Assembly: GCF_014195505.1 (NCBI RefSeq) | Contig: NZ_JACIBV010000001.1 | Span: forward strand, 1,364,001 to 1,428,000 | Direction of reading: 5' to 3' | From: Nonomuraea dietziae | GTDB lineage: Bacteria; Actinomycetota; Actinomycetes; Streptosporangiales; Streptosporangiaceae | Length of the DNA: 64,000 bases | Notes under the pieces: model-generated | Database searches by the model: none | The model's input: only the letters and a program-made list of their open reading frames with translations | What the model was told of the DNA's origin: nothing | Shown: in pieces, positions 33,987 to 42,386 of the stretch | How the letters are laid out: the number at the start of each line of letters is the position of its first letter | How positions within the stretch are numbered: position 1 is the stretch's first letter | Position numbers and translations under genes: made by a program

Positions 33987-35092
33987 AGCTCGACGCCGTC
34001 GAACTGCGCCAGGTCGCGCTGCCGCTGGTCAGCCCGTTCCGCACCTCGCTCGGCACGCAGACGGTTCGCACCGCGCTGCTCGTGCGGGTGCTCACCGACG
34101 AGGGCGAGGGCTGGGGCGAGTGCGCGGCCGAGGACGAGCCGACCTACAGCCCCGAACACCTCGCAGGGGCCGCCGACGCGATCAGGCGGTTCATGCTCCC
34201 CGCGCTGGCCCCGCTCGAGCTGGATCCGGCGGCGGTCGGTCCCGCGCTGCGGCACCTGCGCGGGCACCCGATGGCCAAGGCGGCCGTGGAGATGGCGGTG
34301 CTGGACTGCTGGCTGCGGGCCCGCCGCACGAGCCTGGCCGCCCACCTGGGAGGGGTACGGCAGCGCGTGCGCGTGGGCGTCTCCGTCGGCATCGCCGAGA
34401 CCGTCGACGCGCTGCTGGACACGGTCGACCGGCACCTGAGCGCCGGTTACGCCAGGATCAAGCTGAAGATCGAGCCCGGCTGGGACCTCGAGCCGGTCAG
34501 GGCGGTGCGCGAGACGTTCGGCGCCGAGGTGATGCTCACCGTCGACGCCAACACCGCCTACGAGCCGGGTGACCTCAGGCATCTGGCGAAACTCGACGCC
34601 TTCGGGCTCGCGCTGGTCGAGCAGCCCTTCGCCCCTGACGACCTGCACGCGCACGCGGCGCTCGCCGCCCGCATGGACACGCCGGTCTGCCTGGACGAGA
34701 GCATCACCAGCGCGCGCGACGCGGCCGAGGCCATCAGAAGGAGCGCCTGCTCGATCATCAACATCAAGCCCGGCCGCGTGGGCGGCTACCTGGAGGCGCG
34801 CCGCATCCATGACCTCGCCCAGGCGAACGGCGTGCCGGTCTGGTGCGGCGGCATGCTGGAGACAGGCCTGGGCCGGGCCGCCAACCTCGCGCTGGCCAGC
34901 CTTCCCGGATTCACGCTGCCGGGCGACATCTCCGCCACCGAGCGGTACTACCACCGCGACATCACCCGCCCGTTCGTGCTCGACGGCGGCGAACTGGCGG
35001 TTCCCGCCGAGCCAGGCCTCGGCGTGCTGCCCGAGGAAGCCGGCCTGGAGGCCTGCACGACGGTGGTGGAGACGGTGAGCTGCGCCGTCTGA
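33983..35092 (+). CDS. N-acylamino acid racemase / o-succinylbenzoate-synthase-like (enolase superfamily)
   Basis: 369 residues from GTG 33983. Enolase-superfamily barrel with the acid/base Lys pair in RIKLKIEPG near 163, metal ligands in TVDANTAY, VEQPF and CLDES, and the second Lys in IINIKPGRVGGYLEA. The N-terminal cap has SPFRTSLGTQTVRTALLVRV. The family includes MenC (OSB synthase) and N-succinylamino acid racemase, often with both activities. The coupled GNAT gene and the absence of menaquinone genes point to the racemase role. A 16-bp hairpin terminator follows. Confidence 0.88.
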   Translation: MKLDAVELRQVALPLVSPFRTSLGTQTVRTALLVRVLTDEGEGWGECAAEDEPTYSPEHLAGAADAIRRFMLPALAPLELDPAAVGPALRHLRGHPMAKAAVEMAVLDCWLRARRTSLAAHLGGVRQRVRVGVSVGIAETVDALLDTVDRHLSAGYARIKLKIEPGWDLEPVRAVRETFGAEVMLTVDANTAYEPGDLRHLAKLDAFGLALVEQPFAPDDLHAHAALAARMDTPVCLDESITSARDAAEAIRRSACSIINIKPGRVGGYLEARRIHDLAQANGVPVWCGGMLETGLGRAANLALASLPGFTLPGDISATERYYHRDITRPFVLDGGELAVPAEPGLGVLPEEAGLEACTTVVETVSCAV

Positions 35093-35130
35093 ACGTCCCC
35101 TCGGCAGGCGGCGTGCTGATCGAAGGAGGG

Positions 35131-35170
35131 CGGGACCCGCACGGCGGCCGAGGTCGCCGTGCGGGTCCCG
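35131..35170. terminator. Strong bidirectional terminator
   Basis: CGGGACCCGCACGGCG (35131-35146) pairs perfectly with CGCCGTGCGGGTCCCG (35155-35170), a 16-bp stem with an 8-nt loop, between the convergent racemase and M55 peptidase genes. Confidence 0.85.
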
Positions 35171-35185
35171 CGCTGTTCGCGGGAG

Positions 35186-36031
35186 CTAACGGCGGCCGTA
35201 CAGGGCCATCCGGCTGATCATGGCGTCGGCGGCGAGGTGGTAGCAGACCGTCACGCAGCCCAACACCTCCGTGGGCGTGGCGAAGGTGGCGGCGAGCGTC
35301 TTGTCAGCGATCCTGCGCACGCCGGGGATCTGCGCGCCCAGCTCGGCCGCGGGCGTGCTCGGCATGTCGATCTCCAGCTCGAGCACCTCGGGCAGCTGGA
35401 GCGGCGCCAGCTCCCCCGCCCCCCGTACGGTCTCCGCCGCCGCCTCCCGGATCAGCCGCCTGGCCTCGGCCGGCGAGAGGCTGTCCGCGGCGGTGTGCCC
35501 GTGCGCGACCTTGACGGCGACCGTGCGCACGCCGGGGAAGGCCTTCTCCGCGACGCCGCAGATGACGTCGTCGCCGGTCAGCAACCCCACCGGGACGCCT
35601 ACCGCGGCGGCCCGCAGCGCGTTGACCTCGGCCTCCGACACCGGACGCCCGTTGAGCCGCACCTCGTAGAAGTGCGAGGAGTAGGTGTGGGCGAGCACGC
35701 CTGGCGAGCCGGCCGCGGCGTGGTAGCCGAGGAACATGGCCACGTCGTGCTCGGCCGCGATGCCCTCGGCCATGCAGTCAAGCTTGGGGGTGCCGAAGAT
35801 CAGCCGGGCGCGTGGGTCGAGCTCCTCGTGCAGCAGGTTGTCCATGGTGCCGTGGCTGTCGTTGACCAGGACGCTGTCGGCTCCGGCCGCGAAGGCGCCC
35901 TCGATGGCGGCGTTGGCCTCGGCGGTCATCAGCCGTTGCGATCGCGGATACCCGTGACCGCCGCGGACGACCTGGTCCATGGTGGCGATGCCCGTGACGC
36001 CCTCCATGTCGATGGAGATGTAGACCCGCAC
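35186..36031 (-). CDS. dppA: M55-family D-aminopeptidase (DppA-like)
   Basis: 281 residues from GTG 36031, which has GGGAG 6 nt upstream and gives the family start VRVYISIDMEGVTG; a GTG at 36070 overlapping the MFS stop is also in frame. Zinc ligands match Bacillus DppA: SIDMEG (Asp and Glu), VNDSHGTMDNL (His), FLGYHAAAGSPGV (His) and SEAEVNALRA (Glu). DppA is a cytoplasmic, self-compartmentalised enzyme that removes N-terminal D-residues such as D-Ala from dipeptides. It lies downstream of an MFS exporter and a TetR gene, and converges on the racemase operon. Confidence 0.9.
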   Translation of the reverse strand: MRVYISIDMEGVTGIATMDQVVRGGHGYPRSQRLMTAEANAAIEGAFAAGADSVLVNDSHGTMDNLLHEELDPRARLIFGTPKLDCMAEGIAAEHDVAMFLGYHAAAGSPGVLAHTYSSHFYEVRLNGRPVSEAEVNALRAAAVGVPVGLLTGDDVICGVAEKAFPGVRTVAVKVAHGHTAADSLSPAEARRLIREAAAETVRGAGELAPLQLPEVLELEIDMPSTPAAELGAQIPGVRRIADKTLAATFATPTEVLGCVTVCYHLAADAMISRMALYGRR

Positions 36032-36066
36032 CGGCTGCTCCCTTCCTTGGCTTTCCTTGGTCGCCG

Positions 36067-37500
36067 TCACAGGGTGTCACCCTGAGGGACGGCGGGCTTT
36101 GTCGTGGGGGCCGAAGCTGGGCGGCCGCCTTGGGCGTCCCGTACAGCGGAGGGGATCACGAAGGCGGCGCCGACGGCGAGCAGGCCGAGCAGCGCGGAGA
36201 GCAGGTAGGTGTCGACGAAGCTGCTCTCCGCGGGGACCCCCGCCACGGTGCCGGCTGCCAGCGCCATGCCGCCGATCTGCGCCCCGAAGGTGCCGCCGAT
36301 GCTCTTGGCGACGAAGACCACGCCGCTGACCCCTGCCGCCCGGTCGCCGGGGACGTCGGCGGCCACGACGTTGAGGGCGGAGGTGAGGCCGATGGAGCCG
36401 CCCAGCCCCAGGATCGTCACCCCGACCAGGATCTGCCACGGTGAGGAGTGCCAGAAGGCGAGCACGGCGGTGCCTGCCGAGACGAGCGCACTGCCGAGCA
36501 CCAGCACGGCGCGCCGTCCGAGCAGCCTGGTCATCGGCCCGACCAGCGGCGCGACCAGGGTGCCCGCGATGCCGAGCGGGAACATGTAGATCCCGATCCA
36601 CAGGGTGTCGGCGCCCAGGCCGTACCCGGTCTCCACGGGCAGCGACAACATCATGGGCAGCGCAACCACCAGCCCGAAGGAGGCGAAGCCGAACAGGAAC
36701 CCCATCGCGGTCACTCCCGCGGGTGAGCGCCCCGCCAGCAGCCGCAGGTCCACGAGCGGGTCGGCGGTGCGGAGCTCGACGACCGTCCAGAGGCCCAGCG
36801 TCAGCGCCGCGCTCACGAACAGGGCGAGGGTGGCGGGAGCCGTCCAGCCCGCGCTCGAGGAGGTGGTCAGGCCCAGCATGAGCAGGGTGAGCCCGACGCC
36901 GAGCAGCAGGCCGCCGGCCCAGTCGACGCGCCCCGAGGCCGCTCTGGGCGTGTGGGGCACCGCCCGCCAGGCCCAGAGCGCGGCCACCAGCGCGCCGGCC
37001 AGGGTCAGGAAGAACAGCCACCGGTAGCCGAGCGCCGAGGTGAGCGGCCCCGCGAGGACGAGGCCGAGCGCGCTGGCCAGGGCCGCGACGCCGATGACCA
37101 GGCCGTTTCCGGTGGCGCCGCGCTCGGGTTCGAGGGTGTCGCGGAACAGCCCGACGGTCAGCGGCAGCATGCCCAGCCAGACGCCCTGCACCGCCTGGCC
37201 TGCGATCAGCACGAGCACGTTGGGCGCCAGGCCGGAGACGAGGGCTCCGGCGCTGGTGATCGCCATCAGGGTGAGCAGCAGGGTGCGCTTGTCGTACATG
37301 TCGGCCAGGCGGCCGATGATCGGGGTGCTGATCGCCGAGCTGATCAGCCCGCCGGTGAAGATCCACGCGAGCTCGCCTGGCGAGGCGGAAAGCTCCCGCT
37401 GGATGAGCGGGAGCGCTGGCGACAGCATCATCTCCAGCAGCTGGAAGACGCCGATGAACAACACGGGCGCGCCGATGACGCCAAAGCCGGATCTGGGCAT
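36067..37500 (-). CDS. MFS transporter, DHA2 (EmrB/QacA) type
   Basis: 477 residues with about 14 hydrophobic segments. The motifs STPIIGRLADMYDKRTLLL (motif A) near residue 58 and GLVLAGPLTSALGYRWLFFL (motif C) near 145 are typical of drug:proton antiporters. AAAGG lies upstream of ATG 37500. It is preceded by a TetR gene 61 bp upstream and followed by dppA. The TetR partner suggests export of an inducing compound. A link to peptide or D-amino acid transport is inference from position only. Confidence 0.88.
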   Translation of the reverse strand: MPRSGFGVIGAPVLFIGVFQLLEMMLSPALPLIQRELSASPGELAWIFTGGLISSAISTPIIGRLADMYDKRTLLLTLMAITSAGALVSGLAPNVLVLIAGQAVQGVWLGMLPLTVGLFRDTLEPERGATGNGLVIGVAALASALGLVLAGPLTSALGYRWLFFLTLAGALVAALWAWRAVPHTPRAASGRVDWAGGLLLGVGLTLLMLGLTTSSSAGWTAPATLALFVSAALTLGLWTVVELRTADPLVDLRLLAGRSPAGVTAMGFLFGFASFGLVVALPMMLSLPVETGYGLGADTLWIGIYMFPLGIAGTLVAPLVGPMTRLLGRRAVLVLGSALVSAGTAVLAFWHSSPWQILVGVTILGLGGSIGLTSALNVVAADVPGDRAAGVSGVVFVAKSIGGTFGAQIGGMALAAGTVAGVPAESSFVDTYLLSALLGLLAVGAAFVIPSAVRDAQGGRPASAPTTKPAVPQGDTL

Positions 37501-37561
37501 GGTGGGGCCTTTCGGGTGGGGGTGGTGTACGGTCGCGCGTTCCCCCGAACCCGCGACCTGG

Positions 37562-38173
37562 CTATGCCGGGCCGAGCACCCCGGGCGTGATCAGGGCCCG
37601 CGCGACGTCGGCGAAGTACTCCTCGGAGCTGCCGTGGACGCCGAGCACGACGGCCTGCCCGAGCCCGGACAGCATCGCCTTGAGCGCGCGGGCCAGGCGC
37701 ACGGCCTGCTCGCGCGTGACGGGCACGCCCGCGTGCTCCCGGCCGGCGAGGTGCTCGGCCAGCTGGGCCTGCGAGGCGTTGATCGCCGTGTTGAGCTTGG
37801 TCAGCAACTCGGCGTCGTTCAGCACGAGGTCCATCACGCGGATCTCGAACAGCAGCAGCGTGGCGGCCTCGGGGTCGGCCGACATCCGCCAGTACTGCCT
37901 GGCGATGGTGACGACGACCTCCTCCAGTGGCCGGCCAGGTGCGATCTCCTCGACCGGTCCGAGGTCGAGCGGGCCCGTGTAGTCGTCGATCATCGCGACC
38001 ATCAGGCCGCTCTTGCCGCCGAACAGCGAGTAGACGGCCCCCGTGGTCAACCCGGCCAGCTCGGCGATGTCCTCCAGCTTCGCGTTCGCGCCCTCCCTTC
38101 CGACGACCTCGCGGGCCGCGTCGATCAGCGCGCGCCTGTTGGCGGCCTTGCTTTCCGCCCTGGTCAGTCGCAT
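37562..38173 (-). CDS. TetR-family transcriptional regulator
   Basis: 203 residues from ATG 38173 with AGGGAG upstream; the open frame continues to 38461, but that extension crosses the operator and has no family match. The helix-turn-helix LEDIAELAGLTTGAVYSLFGGKSGLMVAMIDDY (quoted in pieces: LEDIAELAGL and TTGAVYSLFGGK) is near 36-65. The C-terminal helical ligand domain is uninformative. It is divergent from the M14 carboxypeptidase, with tandem palindromes between them, and heads the MFS-dppA group. Confidence 0.9.
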   Translation of the reverse strand: MRLTRAESKAANRRALIDAAREVVGREGANAKLEDIAELAGLTTGAVYSLFGGKSGLMVAMIDDYTGPLDLGPVEEIAPGRPLEEVVVTIARQYWRMSADPEAATLLLFEIRVMDLVLNDAELLTKLNTAINASQAQLAEHLAGREHAGVPVTREQAVRLARALKAMLSGLGQAVVLGVHGSSEEYFADVARALITPGVLGPA

Positions 38174-38209
38174 GGCGTTGGGGTCTCCCTGTTCGAGGTC
38201 GGCGCCACG

Positions 38210-38241
38210 ATAATCTAGATTATTAGAATAATCCAGATTAT
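38210..38241. promoter_or_regulatory. Tandem TetR-type operators
   Basis: ATAATCTAGATTAT (38210-38223) is a perfect 14-bp palindrome; ATAATCCAGATTAT (38228-38241) is the same with one central mismatch. They are 18 bp apart, start to start, and the bases between them form a further overlapping GATTATT/AATAATC repeat. This AT-rich island lies in the 78-bp gap between divergent TetR and M14 carboxypeptidase genes. Confidence 0.8.
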
Positions 38242-38251
38242 CTTTCCGGGC

Positions 38252-39661
38252 ATGGATGTCGACCAGCACATGAACCGGGTCCCCGACTACGCCGCGTTCC
38301 CGACCGTGGACCAGATGCACGGCGAGCTCGACGAGCTCGCCGCCGCCCATCCGCACCTGGTACGGCTGCGCCGCATCGGCACCTCGCGCCTCGGCGAACC
38401 GCTGCGCGTGGCCACGATCGGCGCAGGCCCCCACGACGCGGTGATCATCGGCGGCCCCCACCCCAACGAGCCGATCGGCGCGCTCACCGTGAGCAGCCTG
38501 CTACGCCGGCTGATCGACGATGCCTGGCTCCGCGAGGAGTTCGGCTACCGATGGCACCTCATCCCCTGCGTCGACCCCGACGGAGCCCGCCTCAACGAGG
38601 GCTGGTACGTCCGGCCGGGTGACCGCCGCGCCTACGCCGAGCACTTCTACCGCCCGTGCGAGGCCGACCAGGTCGAGTGGACCTTCCCGCTGACCGGCGA
38701 GGGCTACACCTTCGACCGCACGCTTCCTGAGACCGAGGCGCTGATGGGGCTGATGGACGAGGTCAGGCCCTCCTTCGTCTATTCGCTGCACAACGGCGAG
38801 CTCCAGGGCGCCTTCTACTACCTCAGCAGGAACGAGCCCGGCCTCGCCGCCGCCCTGACCGCCATCGCGGCAGGCCAGGGCCTGCCGCTGCACATGGGCC
38901 CGCCGGAGGTCCCGAGCGCGACCCGGATCGCCCCTGCGGCGTACGTGACACCGCGCGGCGCCGAGCTCGGAGAGATCTACGGCATCGGCGGCGGCAGCGT
39001 CGACTACGCCGACCGCTTCGGCGCCCTGCACCTGGTGACCGAGCTCCCCTACTGGGCCGATCCCCGCGTCTCCGACGAGACCCCCACAGGCCAGACGTAC
39101 GGTGAGGTGATCTCGACCTATCTCACCGGCCAGCGCGACCTGATCGCCGAGCTGAGGCAGTCCCTGGCGAAGGCCGACTCCGAGCTGACCGTGCGCTCAC
39201 CCTTCCGCCGCGCCCTGGAGGACTTCCTCGGCGCCCATGACGACTACATCTCCGAATGGGAGGACTACCCCGGCGCCGACCAGCCCGCCACGGTAGCCGA
39301 GGTCGTCGGCAAGGAGCAGCTCAAGCACAGCATGCGGCTGAGGTACGGCGGGATGTGCCTGCGCCTGCTGGACGCCGAGCTCGCCGCGGGCAACCCGGCC
39401 CCGGCCATCCGGGCCGAACGCGCCCGGGTGAAGGCGCTCTTCGACGCCTGGTTCACCGAAGCCGAGAGCGACTTCTCCGCCACGCCGATCCCGATCCGCA
39501 CCCTGGTCGCCGTCCAGCTCGGCGCCGCCCTGCTGGCAGCGGAGGCGGCGAAGGCGTCGGCGCCGTCGCGCGGAGCGATCCCCTCCCCGCCCGGCGACTC
39601 GGCGCGATCCGGTGACCGGATGCTCTCGACCGCCCCCGCGTCCCACGAGATCGCTCCTTAG
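38252..39661 (+). CDS. M14-family zinc carboxypeptidase
   Basis: 469 residues, no signal peptide. Zinc ligands are H-P-N-E (GGPHPNEPIGAL near residue 73) and the His in YSLHNGELQ near 188; the catalytic Glu is probably in VTELPYW near 265. The long C-terminal half beyond the catalytic domain is mostly helical. It removes C-terminal residues from peptides. It is controlled by the divergent TetR operators, and its position beside the D-peptide genes makes peptide catabolism likely. A weak ribosome site leaves ATG 38270 as an alternative start. Confidence 0.85.
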   Translation: MDVDQHMNRVPDYAAFPTVDQMHGELDELAAAHPHLVRLRRIGTSRLGEPLRVATIGAGPHDAVIIGGPHPNEPIGALTVSSLLRRLIDDAWLREEFGYRWHLIPCVDPDGARLNEGWYVRPGDRRAYAEHFYRPCEADQVEWTFPLTGEGYTFDRTLPETEALMGLMDEVRPSFVYSLHNGELQGAFYYLSRNEPGLAAALTAIAAGQGLPLHMGPPEVPSATRIAPAAYVTPRGAELGEIYGIGGGSVDYADRFGALHLVTELPYWADPRVSDETPTGQTYGEVISTYLTGQRDLIAELRQSLAKADSELTVRSPFRRALEDFLGAHDDYISEWEDYPGADQPATVAEVVGKEQLKHSMRLRYGGMCLRLLDAELAAGNPAPAIRAERARVKALFDAWFTEAESDFSATPIPIRTLVAVQLGAALLAAEAAKASAPSRGAIPSPPGDSARSGDRMLSTAPASHEIAP

Positions 39662-39859
39662 CAGTCCCGCATCCGACGCAGCGCGACAGCAGCGAGGCGC
39701 CGAACGAGTGACCGCGTGCCCCGTCGTTTCGACAGGGAAGCTCTTGGACGGCCCCATCGAGCGTCGTTCCGCACGGCGGGTGAGCGTGGTCCGCACTATG
39801 GTGGACGGCTACATTTGTCCCGGGCTGTCGAGACGGGTCGAGCCAACGTTGGTGGGGTT

Positions 39860-40735
39860 GTGCGCCAGATCAAGGACGTGAAGCTGGGTGATCACGTGTG
39901 CTTGGCGTTCGCCCACGAGGCCGAGCAGCGTGCGGTGGTGACCGCCTTCCTGGCCGGCGGCCTGGAGAGCCGGGAGCGCGTGCTGTACTTCAGCGACGCG
40001 CCCGGCTCGGATCGGGTGCGGTCGTGGCTGGAGGAGGCCGGTGTGGACGTGGCCTCGGCCGGCGCCGCGCGCCGCCTGGAGTTCAGAACGGCTCAGGAGA
40101 GCTATCTCTCAGGGGGCCGTTTCGACCCGGACACGATGATCGAGATACTGCGCCGTGAGGTCGACGCCAGCCTGGCGGCGGGCTGGGCAGGGCTGCGGGT
40201 CAGCGGGGAGATGAGCTGGGCGCTGGCCGGACAGCCGGGCACCGATCAGCTGGAGGACTTCGAGCGACGCGTCACCGGTGTCTACGCCGTGGGCCGCGCC
40301 GTGGGCTTGTGCCAGTACGACGCACGGCTGTTCCCGGCCGAGCGGCTGACCGGGCTGACCGACTGCCATCCCGAGCAGGCGCAGATGAACGCCCTGTTCG
40401 AGACCGGCACGCTCAGCATCACGCCGACCTTCGACGCCGACGGCGCGCGCGTCCTGCGCGTGGCCGGCACCGTGGACCACAGCACCACCCCCACCTGGAG
40501 TGCCGCGCTGCAGCAGGCCGCCCGCGCGGGCGGCGACGTGCGAGTGGACATGGCCGAGCTGGAGTTCATCGACGTGGCGGGTATCCGCGAACTGGCCTCG
40601 GCGGCCTCGGCGCTGACCGAGGGAAGCAGCCTGCGCATCCGCCACCTGGCACCCCGGCTGAGACAGATCATCACCCTGGTGGGCTGGGACGCGGTCCCCG
40701 GCCTGGTCATCGAGCAGGAGGCGGTGCGCGCATGA
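39860..40735 (+). CDS. MEDS-domain plus STAS-domain regulatory protein
   Basis: 291 residues from GTG 39860, with GGTGGGG just before it. Residues ~8-170 are a MEDS (DcmR-type sensory) domain: KLGDHVCLAFAHEAEQRAVVTAFLAGGLESRERVLYF. Residues ~190-290 are a STAS anti-anti-sigma-like domain, with the conserved VDMAELEFIDVAGIREL, but the usual phosphorylatable Ser is replaced (IDVAG). It overlaps the next gene by 4 bp (ATGA). The two probably form one switch unit. Confidence 0.85.
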   Translation: MRQIKDVKLGDHVCLAFAHEAEQRAVVTAFLAGGLESRERVLYFSDAPGSDRVRSWLEEAGVDVASAGAARRLEFRTAQESYLSGGRFDPDTMIEILRREVDASLAAGWAGLRVSGEMSWALAGQPGTDQLEDFERRVTGVYAVGRAVGLCQYDARLFPAERLTGLTDCHPEQAQMNALFETGTLSITPTFDADGARVLRVAGTVDHSTTPTWSAALQQAARAGGDVRVDMAELEFIDVAGIRELASAASALTEGSSLRIRHLAPRLRQIITLVGWDAVPGLVIEQEAVRA

Positions 40736-41694
40736 GCACCACCATCAACCCCGACGCGCGCACTCCCTCAGCAGGGCTGATCCACCATGCGCTGATCTAC
40801 GGCAGCGACCAGGAGTTCCTGGCCGCCACCATCCCCTTCTGCCTGGACGGCCTGGCCGCCGGAGACAGGGTGCTGGCGGTGACCACCCCTGCCAACATCG
40901 ACCTGCTGACCGGCGCCCTGGACACCGCCGCGGCCGAGGTGGACTTCGTCGAGGCCGGTAACTGGTACCACGCCCCCGGCCGCACGCTGGCCGCCTACGG
41001 CCACTACGTCGACGACCACAAGCGGCGGCATCCGCGTGTGCGCGTCATCGGCGAGCCGCTCTGGCACGGCCGGACCCCGGCGCAACAAGCCGAATGGACG
41101 CGGTACGAGTCGGTGATCAACGCCGCGTTCGCCACGAGCCCGGCCTGGATCGTCTGCCCCTACGACGAGCGGGCGCTGCCCGAGCAGATCGTCTCCGACG
41201 CCCGCCGTACCCACCCCGACCTCATGTCGGGCCCCGCCTGGCAGGCCAGCCCCGCCTACACCGACCCCGTGGCCTTCACCTACGCCACCGACCACCTGCC
41301 GCTGTCGCCCGCGCCCGCCGGCACCGCCACGGACTTCGGCTTCGACGCCGACCTGCACCGCATGCGGCAGCGGCTCGCGAGCCTGGCCGCCGGCCTCGGC
41401 CTGGGAGCCGACCAGACCGACCGGCTCATGCTGGCGGTCAACGAGGTCGCCACCAACGCCGTCGAGCACGGCGGCGGGCACGGCCGCATCCGGATGTGGA
41501 TCGACGGCGACGTCCTCGTCTGCGACGTCACTGATCCCGGGCACCTCGACACCCCGATCCCCGGCTACCTGCCCCCCGACCCCGCCGCCCCTCGCGGACA
41601 CGGTCTGTGGGTGGTACGCCAGCTGTGCGAGCTCCTGGAAATCCGCACCGGCCGGCCCGGCACCCAGATCCGCCTGCACCTCGCGCGCATCTGA
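40732..41694 (+). CDS. MEDS-domain plus HATPase (anti-sigma kinase-like) protein
   Basis: 320 residues from ATG 40732. The N-terminal MEDS domain (LIHHALIYGSDQEFLAATIPFCLDGLAAGDRVLAV) is joined to a C-terminal RsbW-like histidine-kinase ATPase domain: LMLAVNEVATNAVEHGG near 230, VTDPG and RGHGLWVVRQL. This is the layout annotated as anti-sigma factor RsbA-like. Partner switching with the STAS protein encoded upstream is the natural model; the sigma target is not in the window. Confidence 0.88.
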   Translation: MSTTINPDARTPSAGLIHHALIYGSDQEFLAATIPFCLDGLAAGDRVLAVTTPANIDLLTGALDTAAAEVDFVEAGNWYHAPGRTLAAYGHYVDDHKRRHPRVRVIGEPLWHGRTPAQQAEWTRYESVINAAFATSPAWIVCPYDERALPEQIVSDARRTHPDLMSGPAWQASPAYTDPVAFTYATDHLPLSPAPAGTATDFGFDADLHRMRQRLASLAAGLGLGADQTDRLMLAVNEVATNAVEHGGGHGRIRMWIDGDVLVCDVTDPGHLDTPIPGYLPPDPAAPRGHGLWVVRQLCELLEIRTGRPGTQIRLHLARI

Positions 41695-41710
41695 ACCCAG
41701 CGCTCCGCAC

Positions 41711-41740
41711 GGTGCCGCCGCGACCTGCCACGGCGGCACC
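41711..41740 (+). terminator. Terminator after the MEDS operon
   Basis: GGTGCCGCCG (41711-41720) pairs perfectly with CGGCGGCACC (41731-41740), with a 10-nt loop. Confidence 0.7.
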
Positions 41741-41840
41741 GCCCCCTCGTCCGGCGTTCGGGGTGGCCGGCCGCTGCGCCCTCGCCGCACGGGACGACCT
41801 ACCGACATAGGGTTCCGCGCTCCACGCTCACGGGGCGTTC

Positions 41841-42302
41841 TCACCCCTCGAGCGCCGCCGCCATGTGGTCGAGGTCGGCGAGGAGATCGGCCAGCCGTCG
41901 CTCGGGGACGGCGCCGGTCATGCGCTGGTCGATGGCGTAGACGACGGATCGTGCCGCCGCCAGGCGACGGTGACCCTCCTCGGTGAGGTGGGCGGGTAGA
42001 GCGCGACCGCGGTCGGTGGTGGCCGGCCGGGTGATGAGACCGGCGTCCTGCAGTCCGCGAAGGACCACGTTCATGGACTGCCGCGTGACGAAGGCGCCCC
42101 TGGCCAACTCGGCGTTGGACAGGCCGGGGCGCTGGTCGAGGAGTTCGAGGCAGGCATACTGCGGCACCGTCAGGCCGCGCTCCCGCAGCGCTCCGTCCAT
42201 CGCGCCGCGCAGCGCCGCGGCGGCGCGCTTCAGGCGGTATCCCAGGCGCTCGGTCACGTCGTCGGGCGGCGCTGCCTGGCTGGAGGGACTCCCATCATGC
42301 AT
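41841..42302 (-). CDS. MarR-family transcriptional regulator
   Basis: 153 residues. The winged helix has QYACLELLDQRPGLSNAELARGAFVTRQSMNVVLRGLQDAGLI and a DRGRALPAHLTEEG wing, typical of MarR. It is divergent from a VOC-family gene, and its start codon lies inside the first of two operator-like palindromes. Autorepression and control of the VOC gene are predicted. Confidence 0.92.
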   Translation of the reverse strand: MHDGSPSSQAAPPDDVTERLGYRLKRAAAALRGAMDGALRERGLTVPQYACLELLDQRPGLSNAELARGAFVTRQSMNVVLRGLQDAGLITRPATTDRGRALPAHLTEEGHRRLAAARSVVYAIDQRMTGAVPERRLADLLADLDHMAAALEG

Positions 42303-42365
42303 GTCAGGAGTTTGACATGCAAGACCGACGCCGTCTACTTTCGAGGCATGTCAAAGTCCTGACAT
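42301..42365. promoter_or_regulatory. Paired inverted MarR operators
   Basis: ATGTCAGGAGTTTGACATG (42301-42319) and CATGTCAAAGTCCTGACAT (42347-42365) are reverse complements of each other with one mismatch, and each contains TGTCA-N6-TGACA. The pair is centred 46 bp apart, and the second lies 22 bp before the VOC start. Confidence 0.8.
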
Positions 42366-42386
42366 CATATCGATCGAGGAGTACTC

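Noticed and set aside
38174-38461. N-terminal extension of the TetR protein by 96 residues.
   Set aside because: It would cross the tandem operators and the start of the carboxypeptidase gene and has no family match.
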